The notes under the pieces are model-generated. The model saw only the letters and a list, made by a program, of their open reading frames with translations. It did not search any database and was not told the DNA's origin. The translations under genes were made by a program, and so were the position numbers. A stretch of DNA of 64,000 nt. It comes from JAKAWQ01 sp963840545 (GTDB taxonomy: Bacteria; Pseudomonadota; Alphaproteobacteria; Acetobacterales; Acetobacteraceae). The stretch spans positions 1,628,184-1,692,183 of the forward strand of contig CAWIZE010000002.1 in assembly GCA_963840545.1 (NCBI GenBank). The letters run 5' to 3'. Positions within the stretch are counted from its first letter, which is position 1. Each line of letters starts with the position of its first letter. Positions 34,583 to 44,717 of this stretch are shown here, piece after piece.

Positions 34583-36073
34583 ATGACCGCAGAGATTTTT
34601 GCCAAAGGCCATCCTTTCCTCGACGGCAAGCCGAAACGCATGCTGATCGACGGCAAGTGGGTGGCGGCCGCCTCGGGCAAGACGTTCGAGACCATCAATC
34701 CCTCGACCGGCGAAATCCTCGCCACCGTCGCCGAGGGCGACGCGGAGGATATCGACCGCGCGGTGGACGCGGCGCGGCGCGCCTTCCAGGGCCGCTGGAG
34801 CAAGTTCAAGCCGTATGAGCGGCAAGCCTTGCTGCTCAAGCTCGCCGACCTCGTCGAGCGGAATTTCGACGAGCTGGCCGCCCTCGACACGCTCGACATG
34901 GGCGCCCCGATCGGCCGCACCCGCGCCAGCCGCCTCCGCTCGCTCGGGATGCTGCGCTACTATGCCGGCCAGGCGGTCTCGATCCATGGCGAGACGATCG
35001 AGAACTCGCTGCCGGGCGAGTATGTCTCCTTCACGCTCAAGGAGCCGGTCGGCGTCGTCGGCGCGATCATCCCGTGGAACTCGCCGCTCACCGCGACGAT
35101 CTGGAAGATCGGCCCGGCGCTCGCCACCGGCTGCACGGTGGTGCTGAAGCCCGCCGAGGAGGCGCCGCTGACGCCGCTGCGGCTGGCCGAGCTTTGCCAG
35201 GAGGCCGGCATCCCGCCGGGCGTGGTGAACGTGGTGCCGGGCTATGGCGAGACCGCGGGGGCGGTGCTCGCCGGCCATCCGGGCGTCGACAAGGTGGCCT
35301 TCACCGGCTCGCACCTCACCGGCCAGAAGATCATCGCGGCCTCGGCCGGCAACCTCAAGCGCGTCTCGCTCGAGCTTGGGGGAAAATCGCCGGACGTGGT
35401 CTTCGCCGATGCCGACCTCGAGGCCGCCGTGCCGGGCGCGGGGATGGCGGTCTTCGCCAATTCCGGCCAGATCTGCAGCGCCGGCACAAGGCTCTTCGTC
35501 GAGAGCCGGATCTATGACGAGTTCACCGCCCGGGTCGCGGCGTTCGGAAAATCGCTCCGGGTCGGCGACAGCCGCGATCCCGAGACCCAGGTCGGGCCGC
35601 TGGTCTCGGCCGAGCAGCTCGACCGCGTCACCGGCTACCTCGCGATCGGCCGCCAGGAAGGCGCGCGCCCGCTCACCGGCGGCGAGCGGCTGACCGGGGG
35701 CGGGATGGACAAGGGCTATTTCGTCCCGCCGACGGTCTTCGCCGACGTGAGGGACGAGATGCGGATCGCCCAGGAGGAGATTTTCGGCCCGGTGATCTCG
35801 GCGATCCCCTTCACCGACATCGACGAGGTGATCGCGCGCGCCAACCGCACCAGCTTCGGGCTCGGCAGCGGGCTCTGGACGCGCGATCTGAGCAAGGCCC
35901 ACAAGCTCGCGCGCGGCATCCGGGCCGGCTCGGTCTGGATCAATTGCTACCAGGCGATGGACCCGGCGGTGCCGTTCGGCGGCTACAAGATGAGCGGCTA
36001 CGGCCGCGAGAGCGGCAAGCAGCATGTCGAGGAATACCTCAACGTCAAGGCGGTCTGGATCAAGACCGGCTGA
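34583..36073 (+). CDS. NAD(P)-dependent aldehyde dehydrogenase
   Basis: 496 residues, normal for the superfamily. The oxyanion/cofactor segment is IIPWNSPLTATIWKIGPALA, the glutamate base lies in VSLELGGKSPDVVFADAD and the catalytic cysteine in NSGQICSAGTRLFV. The end GYKMSGYGRESGKQHVEEYL is typical of betaine/phenylacetaldehyde-type enzymes. It oxidises an aldehyde to a carboxylate in the cytosol. Substrate is unknown. The molbindin gene follows after 11 bases. Confidence 0.93.
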   Translation: MTAEIFAKGHPFLDGKPKRMLIDGKWVAAASGKTFETINPSTGEILATVAEGDAEDIDRAVDAARRAFQGRWSKFKPYERQALLLKLADLVERNFDELAALDTLDMGAPIGRTRASRLRSLGMLRYYAGQAVSIHGETIENSLPGEYVSFTLKEPVGVVGAIIPWNSPLTATIWKIGPALATGCTVVLKPAEEAPLTPLRLAELCQEAGIPPGVVNVVPGYGETAGAVLAGHPGVDKVAFTGSHLTGQKIIAASAGNLKRVSLELGGKSPDVVFADADLEAAVPGAGMAVFANSGQICSAGTRLFVESRIYDEFTARVAAFGKSLRVGDSRDPETQVGPLVSAEQLDRVTGYLAIGRQEGARPLTGGERLTGGGMDKGYFVPPTVFADVRDEMRIAQEEIFGPVISAIPFTDIDEVIARANRTSFGLGSGLWTRDLSKAHKLARGIRAGSVWINCYQAMDPAVPFGGYKMSGYGRESGKQHVEEYLNVKAVWIKTG

Positions 36074-36084
36074 GGGGGGGCGTG

Positions 36085-36291
36085 ATGAAGCTGAGCGCGC
36101 GGAACCAGATCAAGGGGAAGATCGTCGGCGTCGTGAAGGGCCAGACCACCGGCCATGTGCGCATCGATATCGGCAACGGCGTGATCGTCACCGCCTCGAT
36201 CACCAACGAGGCGATCGACGAGCTGGCCCTGACGGTGGGCGAGGACGCGATCGCCGTGATCAAGGCCTCGGACGTCATGGTGGCGAAATAG
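36085..36291 (+). CDS. mop: Molbindin (TOBE/Mop domain protein)
   Basis: 68 residues forming a single Mop domain: SARNQIKGKIVGVVKGQTTG, VIVTASITNEAIDEL and a C-terminal VIKASDVMVAK. Mop proteins bind molybdate and buffer molybdenum in the cytosol. The AGGGGGGG before ATG 36085 is a plausible ribosome site. Co-transcription with the aldehyde dehydrogenase is likely by spacing, although that enzyme class does not need molybdenum. Confidence 0.92.
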   Translation: MKLSARNQIKGKIVGVVKGQTTGHVRIDIGNGVIVTASITNEAIDELALTVGEDAIAVIKASDVMVAK

Positions 36292-36339
36292 GGCTTTTGG
36301 CTGCCCGCGCGGTCGCGGCGAGCGATCGGCGCGTCTGGA

Positions 36340-36849
36340 TTACATTCGCATGCCGGGCGCGCCCAGCATCCGGATCGTGTCGATCACGTTCTGCTGCTGC
36401 TGGTTCTGCTGCGTCTGCTGGAGGTTGGCCGCCGCGATCTCGGCGTGCTCGGCCTGCTCGATCGCCTGGAGCTGCTGGCGGGTGCGGGCCTGCCGTTCGC
36501 TCCGGGTCAGCGTGCCCTGGGCGACCTCGCCCGTCATCTGCTGGTAGGAGGTGACCAGCTGCTCGTACATCGGCGCGAGCTTGGGGTTGGCCGTCTCGTA
36601 TATCCGCACGGCGTTGTAGGCGCACTGGTTCCAGGCCGGCTCATTGGGCGCGAGCGCGTGCTCGGGGATGTTGGTGGCCTGCTGCGGATTGTAGCCGTAG
36701 GTGGTCGTGCATTGGTGCAGCGCGGTGTCGAGCGCCGTCCGCGCGCCCAGCAGCTCTGCGCTCGGGGATGGCGGCGGGCTCGCCGGCTGGCCGGCGCAGC
36801 CCGCGGCGGCGAACCCGCATGCGAGCCAGAGAAGCGGCTTGGCGCTCAT
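36340..36849 (-). CDS. Small lipoprotein of unknown function
   Basis: 169 residues with a short signal peptide and lipobox (LLWLACGFAAAGCAG). A proline-rich spacer follows, then a helical region with two cysteines (HQCTTTYG, NQCAYNAV) and a glutamine-rich C-terminal coil (QQTQQNQQQQN). No domain is recognised. It is convergent with mop and divergent from the aldolase gene. Confidence 0.75.
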   Translation of the reverse strand: MSAKPLLWLACGFAAAGCAGQPASPPPSPSAELLGARTALDTALHQCTTTYGYNPQQATNIPEHALAPNEPAWNQCAYNAVRIYETANPKLAPMYEQLVTSYQQMTGEVAQGTLTRSERQARTRQQLQAIEQAEHAEIAAANLQQTQQNQQQQNVIDTIRMLGAPGMRM

Positions 36850-37031
36850 CGTCGCGGTCCTCCCTGTAAGATTCCGCGACAGGGTAGGGCCGACTCGTCC
36901 GTGCCCGCAATGATCCGGCTGATCGGGGGCGCGGGCGGCGCCATGCCCCCCGGGGATCGGTCGTTTCCTTGGGCGCCGGGCGGCATTATGAGGCCCTTGA
37001 GCCCTTGCCGCACCATCGAGGAGACGCGCCG

Positions 37032-37808
37032 ATGCCGCGCCTGACCCTGCCCGAGCGAGCCGTCGTCATCGCCATGGACCATGCCCGCACCCTCGGCGTG
37101 GTGCCCGGCCTCGAGGATCCGGGCCGCACGATCGACACCGTGCTCGCCGGCGGCGCGGACGCGATCATGACCTCCTACGGCGTCATCAAGCGCTATCGCG
37201 ACCGGCTGATCGGCCGGGTCCCCACCTTCCTCCGCCTCGATGGCGGCCCTTCGAACACCCGCGAGGACTGGCTCCGCTACACGGAATGGCGCCTGCTGCA
37301 CAGCGTCGAGGATGCGCGCCGGCTCGGCGTCGACGGCGTCTGCGTCATGGGCTTCCTCGGCGGCGCGGTCGAGATGACGACCTACGGCATCGTCGCCCGT
37401 GTCGTCGGCGAGTGCGCCGCGGACGCACTGCCGGTGATGGTCGAGGCGCTGCCCTGCCTCGACGTTCCGCGCATCCCCGAACCGGCCGGGGCGGCGGCGA
37501 TGGCGGCGGCGAGCCGCATTGCGTTCGAGCTCGGCGCCGATATCGTCAAGACCTACTACACCGGCTCGGCCGAGAGCTTCCGCCGCGTCACCGCCGCCTG
37601 CCCCGCCCCCTGCCTGATCGCCGGCGGCGTGCGCATGGACACGCTCGAGGCGGCGCTCGCCGTGGTGCACGGCGCGATGGCGGGCGGGGCGAAGGGCGTG
37701 GTTTTCGGCCGCAATATCTGGCAGGACCGCGACCCGGCGCGCGCCGTGCGGGCGATGCGCGCCATCGTCCTTGAGGGCGCCTCGGTCGCCGACGCACTGG
37801 CCGCCTGA
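37032..37808 (+). CDS. Class I aldolase, DhnA/LsrF/FbaB-like
   Basis: 258-residue TIM-barrel aldolase. The substrate-site aspartate is in VVIAMDHARTLGVVPGLED. The Schiff-base lysine is in LGADIVKTYYTGSAE, and phosphate is held by IAGGVRM and GVVFGRNIWQ. This group includes LsrF and archaeal-type fructose-bisphosphate aldolases. In front of a sugar kinase (7-bp gap) and an ABC importer, it probably cleaves the phosphorylated imported sugar. The exact sugar is unknown. Confidence 0.88.
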   Translation: MPRLTLPERAVVIAMDHARTLGVVPGLEDPGRTIDTVLAGGADAIMTSYGVIKRYRDRLIGRVPTFLRLDGGPSNTREDWLRYTEWRLLHSVEDARRLGVDGVCVMGFLGGAVEMTTYGIVARVVGECAADALPVMVEALPCLDVPRIPEPAGAAAMAAASRIAFELGADIVKTYYTGSAESFRRVTAACPAPCLIAGGVRMDTLEAALAVVHGAMAGGAKGVVFGRNIWQDRDPARAVRAMRAIVLEGASVADALAA

Positions 37809-37814
37809 GCGCGC

Positions 37815-39329
37815 GTGCGCTCGGGGAATCTGCTCGTCGGCATCGATGCCGGCACCTCGGGCATCCGTGCCGCGCTGATCGACGAAGAGGCGCGGATCGT
37901 CGCCAGCGCCGAGCGGCCGACGCCCTGGACGCACGGGGCGCAGGGCTTCGTCTCGCTCGATCCTGAGCGGCTTTGGGACGAGGCCCGCGCGGTGCTGCGC
38001 GCGGTGGCGCGGCCGGGGATTGTCGGCGTGGCCGCGGCCTCGGTCGGCGAGAGCGCGGTGCTGATCGACCGGGCGGGAGAGCCGGTTGCCCCGGCGATCG
38101 CCTGGTTCGACGAACGCAGCGCCGGCGAGATGGCCGATCTCCTCGCGCGGCACGGCGCGCCGGCGCTCTATGAAGCCGCGGGCCTGCCGCCGGACCCGAC
38201 CTACCAGCTTCCCAAGCTGATGTGGATGCGCGCCCATGAGCCGGGCTTCGGGCGGGCGGTGCGAGCCCTCAACCTCGCCGACTGGATCGCTTTCCGCCTC
38301 TCGGGCGAGATGGCGACAGATTTTTCCCTGGCTTCGCGGACGCTTGCGCTCGACCTCGCCCGCGGGCGGTGGAACGAGGCGCTGCTCGCGGCGGAGGGTT
38401 TTTCCCAGCTCCCGGCGCCGCTCGCGCGTTCGGGGACGCGGATTGGCGGAGTGAGCGCTGAGGCGGCGGCGCAGACGGGGTTGCCGGAGGGCGCCGCGGT
38501 GGGCGTGGGCGCGCACGACCATATCGCCGGCGCGCTTGCCGCCGGGGCGATCGCACCCGGCATCGTGCTCGACAGCCTTGGCACCGCCGAGGTGCTGATG
38601 CGCACGCTCAGCCGTCCGGTCGCCGACCCATCGGCGCTTGCCGGGGGCTTCGCCCAGGGCGCGATCCGCGTCGCACCGGGCGATGCGTTCCATTACGTGC
38701 TCGGCGCAATTGCCTGCTCGGGCGGCGCGATGGAGTGGCTGCGCGCGGCGACCGGCGGGGCGGCGCACGCGGCGCTGATCGCGGAAGGGCGGGCGGTCGC
38801 GGCCGGGGCGGGCGGGGTCGTGTTCCTCCCGCATCTGCGCCCGGCGCTGGCGCCCGAGCCGGACCCGGCCGCGCGCGGCGCCTTCCTCGGCCTGACGCCG
38901 GAAGCCTCGCGCGGGGTGCTCTATCGCGCCGTGCTCGAAGGCCTCGCCCACCAGTCCCGGCTGATCGTCGAGGCGATGGAACGGCTTGCGGGCGTCGGCC
39001 CGGCGCGCGAGATCCGGATCATCGGCGGCGGGGCGCGCAACCCGCTTTTCCTCGCGATCAAGGCCGACGTGATCGGGCGCCCGCTTGCCGTGATGGGCGG
39101 AGCGGAGGGTCCGGGACTCGGCTCGGCGCTCGAATCCGCCTTGGGGGCGGCGCTGCTCGGCGGGATCGCGGCGGGGGTCTGGCCCGACATCGCCTCCGCC
39201 GCCGCCCGCACGGCCGCGCCCGAGCGCCATATCGCTCCGAGCCCGGATGCGGCCGGATATCAGGCGCGGCATGCCATCTTCGCCCGTCTTCACCACGCGC
39301 TCGCACCCGTGTATCGATTGACCGCATAA
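37815..39329 (+). CDS. FGGY-family carbohydrate kinase
   Basis: 504 residues. The N-terminal ATPase motif is LLVGIDAGTSGIRAALIDEE, the catalytic aspartate lies in VGVGAHDHIAGALAAGAI, and the adenosine motif is EIRIIGGGARNPLFLAIKAD. FGGY kinases phosphorylate pentoses, polyols, glycerol or related sugars. The GTG at 37815 lies 7 bases after the aldolase stop. Aldolase, kinase and transporter form one apparent operon up to 42257. Confidence 0.9.
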   Translation: MRSGNLLVGIDAGTSGIRAALIDEEARIVASAERPTPWTHGAQGFVSLDPERLWDEARAVLRAVARPGIVGVAAASVGESAVLIDRAGEPVAPAIAWFDERSAGEMADLLARHGAPALYEAAGLPPDPTYQLPKLMWMRAHEPGFGRAVRALNLADWIAFRLSGEMATDFSLASRTLALDLARGRWNEALLAAEGFSQLPAPLARSGTRIGGVSAEAAAQTGLPEGAAVGVGAHDHIAGALAAGAIAPGIVLDSLGTAEVLMRTLSRPVADPSALAGGFAQGAIRVAPGDAFHYVLGAIACSGGAMEWLRAATGGAAHAALIAEGRAVAAGAGGVVFLPHLRPALAPEPDPAARGAFLGLTPEASRGVLYRAVLEGLAHQSRLIVEAMERLAGVGPAREIRIIGGGARNPLFLAIKADVIGRPLAVMGGAEGPGLGSALESALGAALLGGIAAGVWPDIASAAARTAAPERHIAPSPDAAGYQARHAIFARLHHALAPVYRLTA

Positions 39330-39376
39330 GCCGCCGCGTCGTCCCGGGCGGCGATAACAAAAGGGAGCGTTCAGGC

Positions 39377-40357
39377 ATGACACGACCATTCACGCGGCTC
39401 GCCGGGCTCGCGATCGGGCTCGGGCTGGCGCTCGCCGCCCTGCCGGCGCTGGCGAAGACCTACACGATCGCCCTCATCCCGGGCCTCACCACCGACGATT
39501 TTTACATTACCATGCATGCCGGCGCCGAGGCGGCGGCCAAGGCGCTGGGCGTCAACCTCATCTTCCAGGGCGCGTCGGACTTCAACCCGGTGACCCAGGT
39601 TCCCGTGCTGGATGCGGTCATCGCCCGCCACCCCGATGCGATCCTGATCGCCCCGACCGACAAGACCCAGCTCATCGAGCCGCTGAAGAAGGCGGTGGCC
39701 GCCGGCATCCCGGTGATCACGGTCGATACCTATATCGGCACCGGCCATTACCAGACCGGCTCCGGACCGGCCGACTTCCCGCTTTCCTACATCGCCTCCG
39801 ACAATGTCCTCGGCGGCGAGATCGCGGCCCGCGCCCTCGGCCACGCGATCGGCGGGAAAGGCAAGGTCTATGTCTCCAACGTCGTGCCCGGCGTCTCGAC
39901 CACCGATCAGCGCGAGCAAGGCTTCAAGGAGGCGATGGCGCGCGACTTCCCTGGCATCACGGTGCTGACCACGCAGTTCAACAACGATGACGCCAACACC
40001 GCGGCGTCCCAGCTGCAGGCCGTGCTCGCGCGCAACCCGGACCTCAAGGGCGTGTTCGGTGCCAACCTTTTTTCCGCACTTGGCGCTGCCCAGGGGGTCA
40101 AGTCCGCGGGTAAGCTCGGTGCTGTGCAGGTGGTTGCCTTCGACGCGCCGCCGAGCATCGTAGACGCCATCAAGTCCGGCCTGGTGACCATCGCAATCGC
40201 CCAGCACCCGGCCGAGATCGGCTGGTTCGGCGTCGCCGCCGCCTATGCCCACCTCACCGGGATGAGCATTCCGGTCGCGATCGGCACCGGCTTCACCGTC
40301 ATCACGAAGGACAATGTCGACGACCCGGCCGTTCGCAAGTTCATCTATCACAACTGA
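39377..40357 (+). CDS. Sugar ABC transporter periplasmic binding protein
   Basis: 326 residues: signal peptide LAIGLGLALAALPALAKTYT, then a Peripla_BP_4 fold (IALIPGLTTDDFYITMHAGA, DAILIAPTDKTQLIEPLKKA, NVVPGVSTTDQREQGFKEAM). It captures a sugar in the periplasm for the downstream permease and ATPase. ATG 39377 follows AAGGGAG. It lies 47 bases after the kinase gene. Confidence 0.92.
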   Translation: MTRPFTRLAGLAIGLGLALAALPALAKTYTIALIPGLTTDDFYITMHAGAEAAAKALGVNLIFQGASDFNPVTQVPVLDAVIARHPDAILIAPTDKTQLIEPLKKAVAAGIPVITVDTYIGTGHYQTGSGPADFPLSYIASDNVLGGEIAARALGHAIGGKGKVYVSNVVPGVSTTDQREQGFKEAMARDFPGITVLTTQFNNDDANTAASQLQAVLARNPDLKGVFGANLFSALGAAQGVKSAGKLGAVQVVAFDAPPSIVDAIKSGLVTIAIAQHPAEIGWFGVAAAYAHLTGMSIPVAIGTGFTVITKDNVDDPAVRKFIYHN

Positions 40358-40459
40358 TATCACGGCCGATATGACCACTGGGCGCGGCCAGGGCGCGTGG
40401 AACCCCTTCCGCGCGCCCTCGCCCGTCCGCCAGGCAAGCCCCCGGGAAGACGGCCGCGC

Positions 40460-41477
40460 ATGAGCGGACGGACCTCGGCCGAGCCCCGCGGCCAGCGGCT
40501 CCCGGCCCTGCTTGCCCGGGGCTGGGCGTGGCTCTTCCTCGTCCTGCTGGTGATCTTCTTCGAGCTCTGGTCGCGGCTCTCCTTCGGCGCCTCGTTCATC
40601 TTCAACGCGACCAACCTCCAGAGCATCGGCGTCTTCACCGTCGAGCCGCTGCTGCTCGCACTCGGCCAGACCTTCGTCATCATCGCCGGCGGCATCGATC
40701 TTTCGGTCGGCTTCGTCATGGGGCTCTCGACCGTGCTGATGGCGCAGGCGATCCGGCTGACCGAGCCCGCGATCGGTGGGGAGATGGCGTTCCTGCTCGG
40801 CGTGGCGGTGGCGCTGGTCGGGGCCGCGCTGCCCGGGCTGGTGAACGGGCTCCTGATCTCGCGGCTCCGGGTGCCGCCGTTCATCGGCACGCTCGGGATG
40901 TACGGGATCGCCCGCGGGGCCGGGTACCTCGCCGCGGGCGGAACGACGGTGCCGGTCAATAACGGGCCGCTCTTTCTGCTCGGCAACGGCAGCGTCGCGG
41001 GCGTGCCCGCGCCGGTGATCGTAACGGCAGTGGTGGTGCTGGCGCTGCACTACCTGCTCTCGGACACGAAATTCGGGCAGTACACCTACGCGATCGGCGG
41101 CAACCGCCAGGCGGCGGAGCGCGCGGGGATCGATGTCGGGCGCCACACGCTGCTGCTCTATGTGCTCGCCGCACTCTGCGCGGCTCTGGGCGGGATCATC
41201 TACACCGCGCGCTTCTCGGCCGGTGCGGCGCAGGCGGGCGAGCCGCTGCTGCTCGATTCGATCGCGGCGGTGGTGATCGGCGGCGCCTCGCTCTTCGGCG
41301 GGTCGGGCACGGTGATCGGCACGCTGATCGGCGCGCTCATCGTCGCGGTGATCCAGTACGGCCTCGTTTTCATCAATGTCGTGCCGTTCTGGCAGTTCAT
41401 CGCGGTCGGCGTCGTCATCGTGGTTTCGGTGGTGGTCGATCAGAGCCAGGCGGCGCTGGTCGCCGGGGCGCGCCCGG

Positions 41478-41485
<8 letters not shown>
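40460..41485 (+). CDS. Sugar ABC transporter permease (RbsC/FrcC type)
   Basis: 341 residues, polytopic, with the family block LGQTFVIIAGGIDLSVGFVM and FGQYTYAIGGNRQAAERAGI. It forms the membrane channel of the importer. ATG 40460 is preferred; GTG 40397 would add 21 arginine/proline-rich residues. The 3' end overlaps the ATPase start by 8 bases inside a 12-bp repeat. Confidence 0.9.
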
Positions 41486-42257
<772 letters not shown>

Positions 42258-42379
42258 GGGGGGGGCGGCGCATCGTGATCGTCCGGACGCCACGAGGGAA
42301 CGCGAGGCGCATCATTTCGATGAGGTATGGCCGTGCCAAGGAAGCCCGACGCTGGGCGCACGCCCTGGACCGATCCTGA
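42258..42379 (+). pseudogene. BrnT toxin C-terminal remnant
   Basis: The frame ending at 42379 reads RRIVIVRTPRGNARRIISMR and then AKEARRWAHAL. This matches the last ~35 residues of BrnT ribonuclease toxins (terminal RIIS-R block). Everything upstream is the ATPase gene, so the first ~60 residues with the catalytic region are gone. It overlaps the BrnA start, as in intact brnTA pairs. Confidence 0.7.
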
Positions 42380-42611
42380 TGATGCCCCTGAGGTGACGGA
42401 GGCGTTTTTCGCGCGCGCGGATCTCTACGACGGCACGAAACTGCTCCGCCGCGGCCGCCCACCGTCAACGGCACCGAAGCGGCTGGTTACGCTTCGCCTT
42501 GACAGCGACGTGCTGTCCGGCTTGCGCGCCACCGGTCCCGGCTGGCAGACACGTGCCAATGCCGCGCTGAAGGCGTGGCTCGCCACGCACAAGCAAAAGC
42601 GGATGGGCTGA
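42327..42611 (+). CDS. brnA: BrnA-family antitoxin (orphan)
   Basis: 94 residues. The C-terminal ribbon-helix-helix region (KRLVTLRLDSDVLSGLRATG, then GWQTRANAALKAWLA) matches the BrnA antitoxin domain, which binds BrnT and the operon promoter. The N-terminal part (WTDPDDAPEVTEAFFARADL) is the usual toxin-binding stretch. The frame is intact while the toxin is reduced to its tail, so this is an orphan antitoxin. It may still repress related promoters. Confidence 0.88.
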   Translation: MAVPRKPDAGRTPWTDPDDAPEVTEAFFARADLYDGTKLLRRGRPPSTAPKRLVTLRLDSDVLSGLRATGPGWQTRANAALKAWLATHKQKRMG

Positions 42612-42674
42612 AGGATCGGACCTTCGCTACAGGCATCAGGCGCCGTCGTACGGCTGCCGCGGGCCGCACGGGCG

Positions 42675-43088
42675 TCAGCCTTCCGCCTGCGCCGCGTCGG
42701 CATAGTGTGCGTCGGAGACCGCTTCCAGCCAGCCGACCACGGTGCCGTCGAGCGATTCCTGGAAGGCCACATGGGTCATCGCCTTGTCCGGGCCCGCGCC
42801 ATGCCAGTGCTTTTCTCCTGGCGGTATCCAGACGACATCTCCCGGCCTGATCACCCGCGCGGTCTCGCCCCAGCTCTGGACCAGGCCGACGCCGGAAAGC
42901 ACGTAGAGCGTCTGGCCGAGCGGATGGGTATGCCAGAAGGTCCGGCCGCCCGGCTCGAACGTGACCCGTGCCGCGCGTATCCGCGCCGGTGCCGGCGCCT
43001 CGACGATCGCCTCCAGCCAGATGGTGCCGGTGAAATATGCCGCCGGTGCCCGCCGGGTCGGGATCGTCGCCGCCAGCTGCAGCTCCAT
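42675..43088 (-). CDS. Cupin-domain protein
   Basis: 137 residues with a conserved cupin barrel: VTFEPGGRTFWHTHPLGQTL (metal-binding HxH plus following residues), LSGVGLVQSWGETARVIRPG and WIPPGEKHWHGAGPD. This group is annotated as carboxymuconolactone-associated or quercetinase-like cupins of unclear activity. ATG 43088 follows GGAGGAG. It stands alone, convergent with brnA. Confidence 0.88.
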   Translation of the reverse strand: MELQLAATIPTRRAPAAYFTGTIWLEAIVEAPAPARIRAARVTFEPGGRTFWHTHPLGQTLYVLSGVGLVQSWGETARVIRPGDVVWIPPGEKHWHGAGPDKAMTHVAFQESLDGTVVGWLEAVSDAHYADAAQAEG

Positions 43089-43575
43089 CACACGCTCCTC
43101 CTGCATCATCGTGCGGCCGATAGGTAGGCGGTGCCGGCGCCCATCCCAAGCGTTCGCTTGCGACCCGAGGCGTCCGCCACGACCCGGAGAGACCCGCGGC
43201 CCGCTCGCCTGATTGAGACCGCGGTCACAGCATTTGGGACGGTCATTGCCTATCCGGCCGTTCGATCATGCCCATTCCGAGCCGCCACCGCCTCGCATCC
43301 TGGCCCGCTTCGTTGGAAGAGCGGCCGACCCCGGCGCTCAAATGGATGGCCATGACGCGCGCGCTGGCCCTGGTCGCCTGCCTCCTCCTGGTTTGGGCAG
43401 CGATCGCCGTGCTCTAGCCCCGGGGTTATCTCAGCGTCGCGGAACGCCCATGGACCGAGCCCCACGGGCGGCGCGACCCCCGCCATTATCCGGCGGACTT
43501 GGGCGGGCTTGGGCGGGCCTCAACGCTGATCGTGATCGGGATATGCTCCGCGCGCATGGGGCAAGGAGAATCGGC
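43089..43575. other. Intergenic region with one possible small ORF, 487 bp
   Basis: Holds the promoters of the cupin gene (minus) and the flavoenzyme gene (plus). Apart from the possible 49-codon frame at 43268-43417, no coding signal, repeat or structured RNA is supported. Confidence 0.4.
43268..43417 (+). CDS. Possible 49-aa single-pass membrane protein
   Basis: Short frame from ATG 43268 ending in a clean hydrophobic helix (ALVACLLLVWAAIAVL) preceded by a basic stretch (KWMAMTRA), the typical form of a small inner-membrane protein. Internal ATGs at 43346 and 43352 could also serve. No family is recognised and no strong ribosome site is visible. It could be chance. Confidence 0.35.
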   Translation: MPIPSRHRLASWPASLEERPTPALKWMAMTRALALVACLLLVWAAIAVL

Positions 43576-44679
43576 GTGGCGGACGTGGTGATCATCGGCG
43601 CCGGTGTCGTCGGCGCCTCCGTGGCCTATCGGCTCGCGGAGGCGGGGGCGAGCGTGACCGTCCTGGAGGCGGGCCGGGTCGGCGGCGGGACCTCCGGCAT
43701 CAGCTTCGCCTGGACCAATTCCGCAGCCAAGACGCCGCGGGCCTATCACGAGCTGAACGTCGCCGGCATGCGGGCGCATGCCGAGCTCGGCGCGGCGTTC
43801 GGCGGCACGCCCTGGTGGCATGGCGGCGGCCGGATCGAGTGGGTGGCGGCGCCGGCGCGCGCGGCGCAGCGCGAGCGGGTCGAGCGCCTGCGCGACTGGG
43901 GCTACGCGGCCGAATGGATCGACCGGGAACGGCTCGCCCGGCTGGAGCCGGACCTCGATCCGGCAGAGCCCGGCGACGCGCCGGTCGTCTTCTACCCGGA
44001 CGAGGGTTGGCTCGATCCGGTGGTCTACGCGCACGCGATGCTCGCGGCGGCCCGTCGTCTCGGCGCGCGCCTCCATCTCGGCGCCCGCGTGAGGGCGATC
44101 GAGATCGCGGGCGGGCGCGTGCGCGGCGTGCGCGTGGCGGACGGGCGGCAGGTTCCGGCGGAAACCGTCGTCAACTGCGCCGGACGCTCGGTGAACGATC
44201 CCGTGCTCGAGGCGGAGCTGCACCTGCCGATGGCGCCCACCGTCGGTCTGCTGGTGCTCACCCCGCCGGTCGCCTGCGCGCTCCAGCGCGTGGTCGCGAG
44301 CCCCCTGGTCCATGTGCGGCCCGACGGCGCCGGACGGCTGATGCTGCACCGCGGCGAGGTCGATGCGACGATCGTCGCGGACCGCGTCCCGGATGCCGCG
44401 ATGCCGGAGGCGCGGGAGATGATGGCGCGCGCGATCCGGCTCTTTCCGGGCATCGACGAGGCGGAGCCGGAAGCGGTGCGCATCACCGAGCGCCCGATCC
44501 CGCGCGACGGGCTCTCGGCCGTCGGCCCGATGCCGCGCGTCGAGGGCTATTACGTCGTCGTGACGCATAGCGGCGTCACCCTGGCGCCGCTGCTCGGCGC
44601 GGCGGTCGCCGACGAGGTGGCAGGCGGGCGGGAGCGGGCGGAGCTGGCGCCGTTCCGGCCGGCGCGCTTCTTCAACTGA
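43576..44679 (+). CDS. FAD-dependent amino acid oxidoreductase (DAO family)
   Basis: 367 residues. The FAD-binding DVVIIGAGVVGASVAYRLAE is at the N-terminus, RVGGGTSGISFAWTNSAAKT follows, and the C-terminal VVVTHSGVTLAPLLGAAVAD closes the DAO fold. These enzymes oxidise D-amino acids, sarcosine or related amines to imines or keto acids. GTG 43576 has AAGGAG upstream. It is the first gene of an amino-acid-type locus that includes a transporter and a second flavoenzyme. Confidence 0.9.
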   Translation: MADVVIIGAGVVGASVAYRLAEAGASVTVLEAGRVGGGTSGISFAWTNSAAKTPRAYHELNVAGMRAHAELGAAFGGTPWWHGGGRIEWVAAPARAAQRERVERLRDWGYAAEWIDRERLARLEPDLDPAEPGDAPVVFYPDEGWLDPVVYAHAMLAAARRLGARLHLGARVRAIEIAGGRVRGVRVADGRQVPAETVVNCAGRSVNDPVLEAELHLPMAPTVGLLVLTPPVACALQRVVASPLVHVRPDGAGRLMLHRGEVDATIVADRVPDAAMPEAREMMARAIRLFPGIDEAEPEAVRITERPIPRDGLSAVGPMPRVEGYYVVVTHSGVTLAPLLGAAVADEVAGGRERAELAPFRPARFFN

Positions 44680-44717
44680 GATCGCCGGTTCAACCGCGAT
44701 CGCCGGGGGCCGTGCGC

